This document shows, piece by piece, positions 1 to 14,300 of a DNA stretch of 64,000 nucleotides. Numbering within the stretch: the stretch's first letter is position 1; every line of letters starts with the position of its first letter. Source of the stretch: Pempheris klunzingeri. Its lineage: Eukaryota; Chordata; Actinopteri; Acropomatiformes; Pempheridae. Both the position numbers and the translations under genes were made by a program. Where the stretch lies: the NCBI RefSeq assembly GCF_042242105.1, contig NC_092020.1, positions 17,080,788 to 17,144,787 of the forward strand, read 5' to 3'. The notes under the pieces are model-generated. The model was not told the origin of the DNA, made no database searches, and saw only the letters and a list, made by a program, of their open reading frames with translations.

Positions 1-2337
1 TATAGGAGATTGCTTAATAGTATTTTTGTCCTCTCTGAAAGTAAAGAAGCAAACATGGCAATAAACAAACCTAGATAATGAATAAGTAATCACATGTAGC
101 TACGAATTAGCAGATGATGCAAGTTGTCTTGTGCATATCCTATGATAATGGTCATTTTTCACACACCCTGTCCATTCAGCCATACAAAATCATGCGTGGT
201 TGTGTTATCCATGGGCAGCTGGTATGGCAGTGTGTGTCTATGTCATGCTGGGTGCCATATTTACTCATGTGCATCCATAGCTTGATACACCCTGAATAAT
301 ATCCTATTTTGATTCCTTATATTTTTTTACATTTAGATTAAGCTCAGAATGAGGCAAAATACATAATGTGACAGAGTGTATGGCTTTGATACACACGTAC
401 ATCCCCTTTCTCAAGTGCATTTCTTCAATAAGGACACAGTATGAAATGATTAGCAGTGCAGCAGCCCCACAGCAGTTCGGGGCTGATTACTCCACTTGAG
501 AGTCCTCGTTTGGGGGCATTGAAGAGGTAACACCAGTCTCATTTCAGTTTCCATCTCACAGCTGCCAGAGAACCAGCAGCCATTAGAAACATGCAGTCAG
601 TTTTTAGACGTCTGTGCCACCTCCGCATGCTTTACACTAAATAAAATAGCCTAGAAATATGTTCCAGGCTATCGAAGAACATGTATGATAGTGATTTCAA
701 TGATTAATTCATTATCAAAATCGTTCGTTTTTGTCTTTTGACCCACCAATTAGTTGGCTAATTGTTTCAACACTACATGATATTGCCTTCCTTTGTTGAT
801 ATGATCAATCTCTTGAGTGTGCTTAAATGAAGAAGAGGATGCGTGCCACAGTGTGAGATGTGGACCAGAAGCTTCTGTCAGTGCTGGGCTCTGCTTGATA
901 TGCAAATCTTTTATAGGCTGGCTGTGCCCAGCAGCTGTTCTCTCATCTTCAAAAGTGAACTTGATTAGAAGTGGATCAGTCACAACTTAGTTGATTATGA
1001 TCAAACATAAGCGGCCTCTGTGTTATTACTAGTGATCTTCTTCCAAGCCTGACTTTGCTCCTGCCGTATGCGTTTCTTTGCTCAGCATTTATCTTTGTTC
1101 AGAGTAAATGCTTTTCAACATCGTCTGTGTGCATACATGCAAGTAGTAACCATAGAGTTTAGCTGACAGAAGAGCTTGTCAGGCCTCTGTGTGTGTGTGT
1201 GTGTTGGGAGTGACATGTGGAGTCCATGAGCCCTGCCTGCGGTACATGGGGACTGTCCCATTCCTTTTCATCCCATCAGTAAGGCCTCCCTGACATGTCA
1301 GCATATGGAAAACAGAAGGGAAACTCCAGCCTTTTTCCATCTCAACATACACTACGTAGATTCCAGATGATCTGCTGATAAAACATGGTTACACAAAAGG
1401 TGTTACCATGGCATATTTTACTACCTGTAGGTGAAAGTGCAGCAAACCATTAGTCAATTCCATAGCCTCAGAGTTCAGCTCTTTATTAGATCTAAATGGG
1501 AGGTTACTAAAGCTGATGATGCTCTCTTATTGTCATTTTTTATTCCTCTATAATTTACACATGGATTAGACAGTGGACCTGGCTGGCATCCCGTTGGCAT
1601 TTGATACGGGGTCTTCAGTTCAGTTTCTGCTTGTTAGCCTGTAAGAGGTTGCAGAGCTGCCATGTGTCACTTTTCGAGTGATTACTGGCAACAAAATTGA
1701 TACCTCTGTTAGCGTATCTCAAGGACTGCACTCACACTGCAGGACAGCTGGCAGCTGAATCACTGTTCCTCTGCTGCAGTGGCTTACTGATTACACTGTG
1801 GTGGGATTGGGTGTCTGTAACGCAATTTTGATAATCTGACTTTACAATTCATTCCTTGAGCTGCAGTTAAGATAAGAGATGGGGTTGGAGGAAATGTTGT
1901 CAAATATTGCATCAGTAAGAATGAGTGTATTTGCTGAACCAACACACAGACTGAATGAGTGACCATTGGCACATATTATGTAAAATAATTATAATATAAA
2001 GACTGAATGTTGCTGTCCTTTTTACAGCTGCTCGATGTTTTTTCAGAGTAGAGTGCCAGTTTTGGTTAAATCAGATTATTTCCAAAAGGCATGGTAAATG
2101 TGTAGCCAGGGCGTGTTTTCTTTCCTGGGGATGTGCAGAGCAATGGACCATACACACATGAATTATCATCAAGTTGTCATCCCCCCAAGTATGTGCACCT
2201 GCGTCAGATGTGATGATGATGATGATGATATGTGCAATTTCAAGTTGAAGCTATGTTGTTCACTTGATGAGATTAAGACCACGAGTTTAAAATTCATTGT
2301 AACCTGAAATAACAGACTTCATTGTTTGTGTCCGTAG
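1..2337 (+). other. Intronic sequence upstream of the first visible arhgef6 exon
   Basis: I see no convincing exon here. The downstream exon at 2338 opens with the last two bases of a split codon, so this stretch must be intron. The missing calponin-homology exons of the PIX protein are expected further left, outside the window. It holds a short (GT)n run near 1190-1204, a (GAT)n run near 2211-2230, and a fragment near 700-724 that resembles the 3' end of the hAT-like MITE seen at 60.8-61.1 kb. Small open frames in it show no family features. Confidence 0.6.
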
Positions 2338-5300
2338 ACTGTGCTGCAGAGAGGTCATGTTCGCAGTCCGGTGCCCATTCTCCTAGTCAGTCGACATCAT
2401 CGCACACGCTCTCCTCTGCCAAATCAAAAGGCTCTCTGCGTAGACAATCTAAATCAGCGGTATGATCTCTTCTATATATTCTTTTTTGTCGCTTTGTTGT
2501 CTACTCCTTCACATTGAAACTGACTGACTCCAGTTTGAGTTTCCATATTTTGCAAAATTTTTACATTGAATTTGTCAGATCATTTAGTGGTTGTTTACCT
2601 CAGATGACTACACAGTGCATTACCCTTGCACAGGAAAAGAAATAATCAAATCAAGAGAATGACAAAATATTCTATACTATATAGAATTATATATTATGTA
2701 TATATATTATAATATATAATATGATTGACTTTTTTTGCTGATAAACCTAATGAGGTTTGTGTTTGTGTTGCTGACTGTCTCTGACTCCCTCTCCAACAGG
2801 AGATGTCTGAGAACGGTGGAGGTGGGCAGATGGTGAAGGCCCGCTTTAACTTCAAGCAGAACAATGAGGATGAGCTGTCATTCTGTAAAGGTGACATGAT
2901 CCTTGTGACGCGGCAGGAGGAGGGAGGATGGTGGGAGGGCAGCCTCAACGGCAAGACAGGCTGGTTCCCCAGTAACTACGTCCGGGAGGTCAAACCCTGC
3001 GGTGAGTTGGGGCCGCACAATCAGGATCATGCTTTCCTGAGTATTATGGTGCTATCGGTTTCGAAAAGAGACATTTTCTGTAATACACAAAACATACATT
3101 GCATATAGCACCTTGCGTTGGAAGTCTATTAATGGTGCTTTAGTAGATTATGATGTTGCAGTGGCATAGTTCACATCTTAGTTTAGCGTCCTGGGCAGGG
3201 AGGGATAGCATTAATATTTTTAATATTTGTGCTCCAACACTTCATTAATTGACCCTAAATTAAATAATTTGTTGGAGCAAATGAGAATAAAATGTTTTGC
3301 TGTTGTTGTCTGCAAAAGAGATTTCTTCAGTTATATTAACTGATGAAAGTCAATAAAGAGGTAATCTGAAACACATTTCATATGTTTTTCATCACTTGGA
3401 TGTTTATAACTGTGTCCTCTTTAATGCTTTTTAAATTTTTATGAATCAGTTCTGAGGAGCGCCCCAATCCTTTTTACTTATCTCCTCTACAGAGAAACCA
3501 GTGTCTCCTAAAGGAACTCAGCTGACCAAGAACTACTACAGTGTGGTGAGTCAAAATTAAGCAGGGCATGTAAAAATATGTATTTTTATGTCACTTTGCA
3601 TAATCCTCATAGAATTTGTCATTCTTATATCTTAACAGTTTTTCCACTGAAAATCTTTGGTTGTCACACTTGCGTCACAGCTGTCCTGTTTAGACAGTGG
3701 CAAAAACAGAAATAGCATAATTTAAATCCTCCAGCAGAGTAAATGAGCTGGAAAGTGATGGATTTCATACTGACTAAATTTTTGTAATTACTCGAAACAG
3801 CTGCTTCGTTATTCATGCATAATCCAAAATACTTCCTGACCATGGGGTCGTTTTAGTTTTCCATAGTTTCTCATTGTGTTTATTCTCTGGGTTTTTAATG
3901 TCAACAAGTACCCTTAAGTAACTTCAACATTTTAAATCCCACTCTATCAGCATGGCATCACTTTGCTCACTTTCAAATGAACTAAAGATAACCAAAGTAC
4001 TGATGATATATTGTGGACTAATAAAGAGAAAATCATCCAGATTTTCCTGATGATTAACCTCAAAATTCTGAAAATGTTACTTTCAGGAAACACTGTGTCT
4101 GCCTGGAATCTGACAACATTAATCGTTCTGCTTACTGTGCTGCTTTTGCAGGTTGTGCAGGACATTTTGGAACATGAGCGGGAGTTTGTTAAAGAATTAC
4201 AAACAGTGCTGAGTTGTTATCTACGACCTCTGCAAGCCAGTGACAAGTAAGAGCAGTGACCAGGAGACATGCTTACTGTAGTTTGATGTTTAACTTTATT
4301 TCATCATGCTTGTTTGTGGCAAATTGATATCGCCCTCATTTATGCTAAATGTGTGCATGTTTAGGCTGAGCAGTGCAGACAGCGCCACCCTGTGTGGGAA
4401 CCTGGAGGAGATACTCACCTTCCAGCAGGGACTATGTGTGGCTTTGGAGGAGTGTACCAAGTAAGTCATGCTTATGCTGGACGTGGACCATCATCAAAAC
4501 CTTTGTAGTTTAATCAGTTACACTGAGCTTTCATTATAAAAATGTCGGTGGTGAGCAATGCTCGGCACAGAGAGACAATAAAATGCCTTAAAGATGACCA
4601 TTCTAGTTTTCACATTGTTTTGAGGCCACTGCGCAGTAAACATTACACATTACGCATTATATGTCACTGCCAAGTGTTCTGCAGAGTGTACCAGACTTGA
4701 TTTTATATTTGTAATAACTTCCTCTTCCTTCTTCCTGTTCATTTCTGCGTGGTACAAATGTCAACCTGCAGAGGCTGAAAAAAATTTATTAATATCTCAT
4801 CCTTCATAGTGATCGTGCAGCGAAATATAGTCAGAGTTATTATCTTTGCACAAAATCTGCATGTGTTTGGGCCTTGAAACCTTTGAAATTATGGTTTGGT
4901 GGCGCTCTGTTAACTGGATGAGGAATTTGTCAAAGACCTGTAATCTGTCAGGTTTCAAAGCTACAAGAATGGTCTTATATTCTACTATAATTTCTCATCA
5001 CTATAAACCCACTAACCATTTTGTCCTTGCCTCTTCCCTTGCCTCTTTTCACCTCTCTAACGTTGTGTCTGTCTCTCTGACTTTGCAGAATCCCAGAGGG
5101 TCAGCAGCGAGTGGCGGGCTGCTATTTAAATCTGATGTGTCAGATCAAGACCCTGTACCTGGTTTACTGTTCCAGCCACCCTTCAGTTGTTTGCATCCTC
5201 ACTGACCACAGGTCAGCCCCTGCACACAAAATGGCAAACCACCGCCATTAACCACACAGCAAAGTCTCATTTTTAATTCATAGAGCTATTTCGAGAATTG

Positions 5301-8300
5301 GGATGAATGGCGCTAATTTATTACCCTGCTGTCTCATGATAAAAGTCATTCAGCCTCATTTTCAGTGTAGGTTTTTGGGCTTTTGGCTTCTTACTTCACT
5401 TACATCCTTGTGAAATACTGTATAGCTTTGCCTCTGAGAAGGGAAAATCACTATTTGATTGAACTGCTCACAACTTTAACATGCGTCCTGTAATATGTGA
5501 AAGAGGTCAAGGGCAAAAAACGAAGGGAACCATTAATATAACCAACCCAGATCCCCTCAGATTTCACTGACTTGCATATCTTTTCACTGTAATTTGTTTA
5601 AAATATTTGAGATAAGCTGACATGGGTCATTGCTGTATGATTCCTGGAGCTACTGTCTGTAATTTTCTGTATATGAGCTGTAGTTTAGCGTTCAACCACA
5701 AGGTGTCAGCCTTCCCATCTGTAACTGATCAGGTGGCTCGACTGGGTTTGAGCAGGTAGTCCCCTTGTGCTGAAAGTTTCCCTCACTCCTCTTGTAAGCC
5801 TCATTTGTCAGTGAGTGGGACCTGCTGTTGTGAATCTGCATTGTACAGATCAGTTGCTGTGAAATAGCAAAATGGCATCGGTGCAGTTTAAATGATACAA
5901 TCTTCAGTAATGTAGAAGTGGTTGTCAGGTTCTGCCTTGTGAGCTGCAGTTTAAGTTGAATTACACACAGGAAGCTGACTGTTGACAGGATATATGAATT
6001 TGTGGTTATGGTGAGAGGCAAGCGCAGCACTTTTTCACAGTAAGCACATTTACATTTCCGTTTCAGGAGCCCTTCTGTGACATTCACATTTACCCAGTGT
6101 TGTCAGTTAGTTTTTGTCTAGGATACTGCAAGAAGTTTTGGATCATGGAACCGTATGAATGGTGTTACTTTCAAAGCACATTTCCACATTTGCAGTGAAG
6201 TGAACAAGAGCAAAAACCGCTGACCTAATTTGTGTTGACTTTGGTCCAGTTTTGCATGCACCACAGGTGTGATTATACACTGCATGTCTACTGAGAGCTT
6301 AAATTAACTAAGAGATGATACAGTGAATAACTGTAGTATCTATATAGATTAAATTCTGATTTCGTAAAGAATTGTTTTTCAGTTTGAAAGTACATTTTCT
6401 CCTTAATATATACAGATAACAAAACTTAACAAATGGCTCTCTTACAGTAAATAGCAAATCTCAAAATTTAGTGAATGGTAAATCATTATTTTATGCAAAA
6501 TATGTGACTTTTAGCCCTGTTTTGTGTGCATCATCTGGACACATTTGGTTAAAATGATACTTCACTAATTATTCAAAATACCAAATTGAAAACAATTACG
6601 CTGTGCAGCAATTGGATACAAATAGTTTTTTTTGTTTTTGCATCAGGTTGTCATGTCATCTCCATTGTTCAGATCAAGGTTCAGTTGTCCTTGAACTTTG
6701 ACCTTTACTGTTAGGGCGCTGCTCTGTGCACTGTAGTTTATCCCCATAGAAATAACCTAAAATAATGTTTTAACAGTGAAGAACTAGACAAGTTCATGGA
6801 GAACCAGGGAGCCAGTGCTCCAGGGATCCTCACCCTGACCACCAGTCTCAGTAAGCCCTTCATGAGGCTCGACAAATACCCGACCCTGCTACAGGAACTG
6901 GAGAGACACGTGGAGGTACAGGACAAAATAAACATACAATGTCTAAGTATATACTTAAATAATAGATAGTTAAATATTTACTTTTAATACACAATAAATT
7001 GAATATACTGTCTGAATATTGTAGTCATATCTATACTGTTACTGATAGCTTTAAACTATTGATAACCATCAACTATCTGGCCACTGACAGTGTGTGTTAT
7101 TGGTCGATTTAGGCAGCAATGTTTGATCTGATGTGTTGTTATTTCTACCACAGGATGCCCACCCAGATTATGTTGACATTGTAAAGGCCACAGCGGCATT
7201 TAGGAGTCTAGTGGTAAGTCTGGGACGCCCAGGAGGCTCTGCATGCTTAACTTAGCCTTAAATCACTTTGTTCATTAGGCTTGTTCTTTCTTCTCCTGTA
7301 AGCCTCTCATGTCAATTCTCAATTATTGGATTGTAAATCCTGTGGATTTCTTGTTTGTGTTCATTATTTATTTATTTCCCAGTTTGCTTTTTAACTTTTT
7401 GTTTTGGTTTATCATGACCCTTTATCATGAATTTTAATTAACTGACTAAAATTCTCAAATTAAACCAGTCTCAACTGTGGGTTATTTTTCATTATTTGTC
7501 TATTGTTTATATGATGACCCTTTTATTGTCAGGGTAACACACAAGTGAAAATCTAAGGTATCATAGCACTTGATAATCAAGCACAGCTCTGGTGAGAGGG
7601 GAAAATGTATGAAAGTGCCTAAGCTTTTTCCCTGCTGCAGGGTGAGTGATCGTGTCGTTCCTACAGTGGGAGTTCACTGAAATGCTATCTTAGAGTTGGA
7701 TTAGAAACGAGCAACCGCATTGTACCTGAGTGAACATCACTCTGAGACACAGTTTCCTCGGTATAGCTCTGAGTTCCTAGTAAAAATAGATGAGGTGACT
7801 CACATGTCTCTTCAGCAGAGCTGCACAGGAAAGCTGGAAGAAAACATCACACAGCACTGACTGTTGCCATTTGCAAGTTTCATTTTTCTTTGTGTGTTTT
7901 GACTGTGTGATTTGGATACACCTCGTTACATCTCTGCTGCACTCCCCCTGCAGAATCTCATTTTTATTTAATGCGCAGTGAAAAACTACAGATGTTGCAT
8001 TGTCATTTTTCCTGTTTGAAGAGGGAGAGCCCCTTCCTAGCACCTGAGAATATACTACTTAATGTTGCAGTTTACTACATAGTCCCCTGACAAAGTAAGA
8101 AGTAAGAAAATCGCATGAACAGTAAATGTCAAAGTATACATAGTGGAAAAAATGTATATCCTTAGTGGAAGATGAATCATCTGCTGTTCATTTCTCAGTA
8201 TTTCCAAAAGGCAAGAAACCATGTTCTTCAACTAAAAAGGTGGAATATCATACTTAATTTGTGCTGAAATCATCCAAATCCATCTGAAGCCCTTTGTATC

Positions 8301-11300
8301 ACACTGTATCAATGTATTATGAAACATTTCGTCATCTTAATTGACTGATTGTCCGTGTGTTTTCAGACACAGTGCCAGGATTTGCGGAAACGCAAGAACC
8401 TGGAGCTGCAGATCTTGTCAGAACCAGTGCGGGCCTGGGAGGGGGACAGCATCAAGAGCCTGGGTCATGTGGCCTACATGTCCCAGGTCCATGTGAAAAA
8501 TGGATCCAGTGAGGTGAGAGACAAGTCAGGTTTCACACAGTGCAGGATAACATCAATTTTAATTTATTTCAGCTAAGTGTCAGGATTTGGCTGCCTTAGT
8601 GGAAGCTGTAGATTAAAGTGCCCTAAATTCCGTTCAATCAAAGAGGATGAATTAGATTGAACTGTCACAGGATTTATTGCATTACTAAGCACAAAATTTG
8701 CCTCATTTTGCACAGAGAAAACTGTAAGAAGGACTTCTGTGTACCTGTTTTTCCATACTGTAAAATACTATACTAATAGTGGAGTCATTCCATGTCACAT
8801 TAAAATGATCATATCTGTTTCTCAATGAAGTTCTCCTATAAGAATATACTAGAAGTTGGACATTAAACTTTCATAATTGTACAGTAATGTCTTCAAATTG
8901 AAATAGTTTTGCATTGTCCTTCATTAGCCTAAGAAATATGCACTAAATTTTATGTTCTTTCCTTTCTATGAGTCCAACTAAACTGACTTGGTTGTCAGCT
9001 AATCTCATCACAGCCTGCATGTTTTAAATCAGGTCTTCATATTTTGAGTTAGGTGTGAACAGCAGCTCGAGGTGATGTGCTTCAGAAGGTAAAGTTAAGG
9101 GCACAGATGGTAACATGAATTCCAAAACCCACCAGTGTGTCATTATGTACAACGAATGTGAAGGATTTATCTTGAATTAAATGTGCTATGGGGTTCCTAT
9201 ATATCCATGAACTGTGTGTGGTAAAACATGTCCTCCTTTTTTGCTAATTCATTATCCCACTCAACTGTCATAACAGAAACCTATGTAGGCCACAAGCAGA
9301 CTGGAAGCCATCTCATCTGTCTTTCATGGTTTCTGTGTAGGGGTCAACTTTGAGTTGGTGGTTGGAAGAAAGCCCAAGTTTGACTTTTGGATTCACCCCC
9401 TTTAAGAATCACTGCCAACCACTTTCCATCCACTATACCAGTCACCATATTTGTTTCGCAACTCAACCTTCTTGTTAGCTCATCTTATTTTCCATTCATT
9501 TAGCAAGCAACAGCTTCACCAGACTAGTATCTAGTTGCTAACCTGAGTGAAAATATGCTGGTGTCAGCTATAATGATGGTTTCATATCAGAAGGTGTGAC
9601 TCAAAGTAGCACACACTTGGGTTTTGACAACGAAAGGAACAGGTTCAACTGCAGCCAACTTCCTTTCACTGATAAATAGGAAAACTAGGGATACACCGAT
9701 ACCACTTTCTTTACATCTTGGTACTTGCCGATAAAGAGTACCAATACGAGTACTTAATAATACCATTACAGTATGCCATTTCCATTAGTATTCCATTACA
9801 ATACCATTACACTTGTGTCACTGTCAGTTATCACTCTGCTGCTGTTAGATGTCAGGTAACAGTAGCTGCCACAGACAGTCAGAGTCACAGGAAGAATTGT
9901 TATCAATGACTGTAAAAGTAATATTTAGTAAAACATGTATCTTTGTTCCTTTTTATTTCAAAACTGGAAAATAAAAAAACAGATGTAAAACTGCTGACCT
10001 GTAGTGAACCATGCACACTTCTCTACTGGTTGGCGGCAAGTCGGGGAAGGTGTGCCTCAACTTCCAACAGAGTGCCACTCAGCTCTGCAGCTATGTGAGG
10101 GGTGTTGCTTGCCTGCCATTTAATGTGGTATCAGTGCGGTTGTGTTAGAAGTTTGATGTGTGTGAGGACATGAGCACAGTATCAGACCCGACACCCAATA
10201 CTGGTATAAGTGTTGTTGCATCAATAATGAAAACAATGGTTATTGATGAAAACCCTTGTTAAACCAGCCAACCTGTTGCAGTACACGTGTGCATAAAGAA
10301 ATATACCACATTACAACCAAATCTCCTTTGTCTCTCTCTTGCAGGAAAAAGAGGAGCGATATCTAATGCTTTTCCCTAATATGTTAATTATGCTCTCCGC
10401 CAGTCCCCGGATGAGTGGCTTCATTTATCAGGTGAGGTACACTGTATGCGGTATATCCCCTACATCAGTCCATGATAGGGTGCTACATACAAACCTATTT
10501 TCATTTATTACATGTCATAACCAGATACACCACATATCTCATAAATATAATATGGTGTCTTATATCCTGTCACTTTGTTTGTCCGATTCAGGGAAGACTG
10601 CCACTGACAGGCACCACAGTAACAAGACATGCAGAGGATGCAGACAATGCTCACTATGCCTTTGACATCACAGGTTTGCATCTGAAACTCTGGAGAAAAT
10701 TGCAACTCCTCTCCTTTAGTTTTGCTGAGGATAGAGCAGTATTACAGTAGAAAGATTTGTTACCCAAATAAAGAATCTTAGATCAAGCATTAGCTCATTG
10801 AACAGCTGTGAGACTGCTTCTTCCAAACTTTAAAATTTCCACTAGTTGTCGAAGCAGCCCATCTCCATGTAAAATATTCATGCTGGTGTCTGTACACAGT
10901 TAATTAAAGGATACCAAACTTTCCATCAGACATCAGAATGTAAATAAAGTTATTATCACACAGTATGAACTGAATATCAGCTAGACCCAAACAAGCATCA
11001 TTTATTCTCTAAATGACACCAGCATTCCCTAAATTGTCTGTTGTTGTGGTTGTGACTTGTGTTGACTCTTGTCGGCCATATGTAACTTTGCATGTGTGTT
11101 TATGTGCTGCAGGAAGCATGATCGATCGTATTACAGTGTTCTGCAGTAGTCCCCAGGAGTTACAGGAATGGCTAGAGCACCTTCAGCCCTTTACCAAAGG
11201 AGGCAGCCCCGCAGGCACCATCTCAAAGGTTAGGACACACACACATCCACACAAACACACACATATACTGTATCATGTCAAAACAATACTAACAGTGAAG

Positions 11301-14300
11301 CTTGCACCCGTGTGAAAAACATCATCAAATTCACACCCTGAAGTGACAAACATTAGAGTCGTCTCTCACTGCACTCATAATTGTCACACACTTGTTTTCT
11401 GTTTTTTGACCGTCCCATGTAGACTGTAGAAGGCAAGCCACTCAGCATGGTCGGCACCCCCACCCACCTGTCCCACTTGGGCAGCCTGAGCGCTGTGAGT
11501 CGAGGCCCCCTGGAGCCGCCGAAGATCAGCAAGCCCTGGTCTCTCAGTTGTCTCCGTCCTGCACCTCCCCTCAAACCCTCTGCTGCACTGGGATACAAAG
11601 AGGTAGGTGGTTGTAGAGCGGCACAAACAAACCCACACAAGCTTGATATGCATCACGTATAGGCAGTGCATTGTTAGTCCGAAACTGCAAGAAGTTCCCC
11701 TCCTCTACAAGTCCCCCTCTGTCCCTATATTCTGTCTCTACTTTATACCCTCCAGTGTCCTTTTTCTTTACACAAAGCTTTTCACCAAACACGCAAATAA
11801 AGCAGTGTCTCCTCAGTGATGTTTGACGTGCTTTCAATAACTTTTGAATACTGAAAAGTATTCACATATACAGTATATAGATTAGTACGCACAACCTCAT
11901 TCTAGTCCACTGTGAGAGAAGAACCAAGCAGGCTTGTCTGGGTCTTTTTTTGAATGCATAGTCCTCTGAATGTATAACCACAGTTTTTCTTTTTTCGATA
12001 TACCTTCCTTTTTTTTACATTAAGTAATCACCCTATTCTGCATAGATAAAGAAAAGGTGAATAGCAGAGGGGGTGTAAAAGTGTTCACCATTAACTCTCT
12101 ATCACATCCTTCTCTCATCGTATTTTTCATGCACATTTCCCCTTTTTCTCTCTTTCTCCATCCTGCCTTCTGTAGAGGATGTCTTATATCATGAAGGTAA
12201 GGTTAGATCTCACTGTGTTTCTATCTGTGTGTGTGTGTGTGGGTAGGGATGTGGTTTTGGGGGGGTGGGATGGGGTTGCCTGTGTGTGTGTGCGTGTGTG
12301 TGTTTGCCCCAGTGTTGAGCTGGCATGCCCTCGCTCTGTTTGCTTTACTCCTCCCTTATTGTCATTTGTTGGCTTCCTGTTTTCTGTGCCACCGGGTCTG
12401 CTCTTTCTTTCTCATTCCCTGCAGTGAGTCAAAGTGTCACTCTCCATGTATGGTATCAGTTAACCTTTCAGATGCATCCACAGTGCTCATCTCTACTAGG
12501 GTGTTATTTTTGGAAATCACAGACACAGACAGCAAAGTGCAGTCAGGTTTACCATTACTCAGGCCTGAACGTATTTGCACATGAGTCACATTTGAGAAAT
12601 CCGCAGCCCATATATGCTATAATTGGTTAGATTTAGTCTCTTTTTAGATTAATTCTTTGTGCCTGGAAAAGCTGATGCGAACTATATTTTCCATGTGTTA
12701 TAGTGTGCAGTTTTATTAGACATTAAAATTCATTGTTCACCAGGTGGCTTTAAACAAAACTCCAAATTAATGCTTAAGCTCCTCTGTGTCTGCTGGATGT
12801 GTGGGCAGTTGTTGGCCATCACAACCTTTATAAAGCAATCATGTGTAAGGGCCTTGTCAGCTTCATATGTTCTTCTGCTCCCAAGTGGCTGTAACAATAC
12901 ATTATGCAGCTTTAAAATTAATATAAAATACATGATATAATGTGTGCACTCAGCATTATGCACTATTGATGTACTCCAAGCAGATGGATGGAGCATAACG
13001 GTGCCAATTTTGGCTCAAAAATTGCAGTGTGCCACTGGATTGCCTCCGGCAGGCCACCTTTCCCCCACTGTCTTCTCACTGTGGACTTTTAGGAGTCTGT
13101 AGTAGAGTTTCAGGATTCCCCATGGATTAGTTTACTATCTATTTGCCCCTTTGCATATTTGGCTAAGCTTCTGTGTTCTAGCCATGGGGCAAATTACATC
13201 ATGTAAAGAATATGATTTTCGCAAGTCACATGTTAGCGCCACCTATCTGCATTGTTATAGGCACGTCGCTATGACTAAACGATTATTTTTAGCAAGTTAA
13301 TTATTCATCACACCTCAGCTTTTAATGTTCTCAGGAGAGGTGACAGTTGTTGCAACAAAAGCAACCAAGCAGCAAAAAAGAAAGCCTGTAATTATGAAAC
13401 CACACCACTGTGGTTTGATAGAATGTAAAAAATATTTTTAGATTAACTTCCAGTTGTTTTGCAAATACTGTATCTTACGGGTAAAACCTTTTTCTCCTTC
13501 CCTGGCAGTAGTCAGTGGTGGCTAAAATGTTGTCAATGTGCTTGTCCACATATAACTTGTGGAAAAATGTCAAGATAATTGTTATTAAATGTGATTTGAT
13601 TTGTGTTGTCTTTATGCTTTTTTTGTATAGCGCAAATTAGATTATGGTGTTTTGGACACAGTCATCACCAAATGCTTGCTGCCTTGTTTCTTGATGGAAT
13701 TTTGTTCTGTGATGTTGTTTGTTCATAGGGGGTTCGCATCCTTGTAAGCTTGCATCCTTGTTTGGTTCGGAGCCTTTGCTTTACAGGTGTGTGTAGCATT
13801 GTGCTTGGAGAGAGATGTACTTTAATATAATGTTCCACTCCTCCAGGACTCCAGCAAGAGCCCGCGGCCCATGAAGAAGTTCCTGCCAGGCAATAGGAAG
13901 AAAGAGCGGAAGCCGTCTGATGATGAGGCCCAAACAAGGAAAAGTAGGACTATTATCTTACTATGATATGAAATATTTATGGGAATTGCTTAATATCGGC
14001 TTATATTGCTTTATAAATACAATTTGTGGTTGTTTGTGCTGTTTTATTACTGTTGTTGGTCAAGATGATGATGATTCAGATCACTTACAAACAAATTGTT
14101 CCACCACTGTTCTGATATCAAGAAGAAAACTATGAAGTTAGACCTGAGGCCTTTCCTTACATGAATAATATATTTGTGTGTGCAAATTGCAAGACCCCCC
14201 TCTAATGTCGAATTCAATTGTACGTTCATTGTGCCAATGCGGTGTGTGGAATTCCTGCTATTTGTATATTTGTTCATCATGATTGATGAGAGAGAATGCT

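Noticed and set aside
5692-6087. A 131-codon minus-strand open frame inside an arhgef6 intron
   Set aside because: No domain or codon pattern; it lies in an intron between well-supported DH exons.
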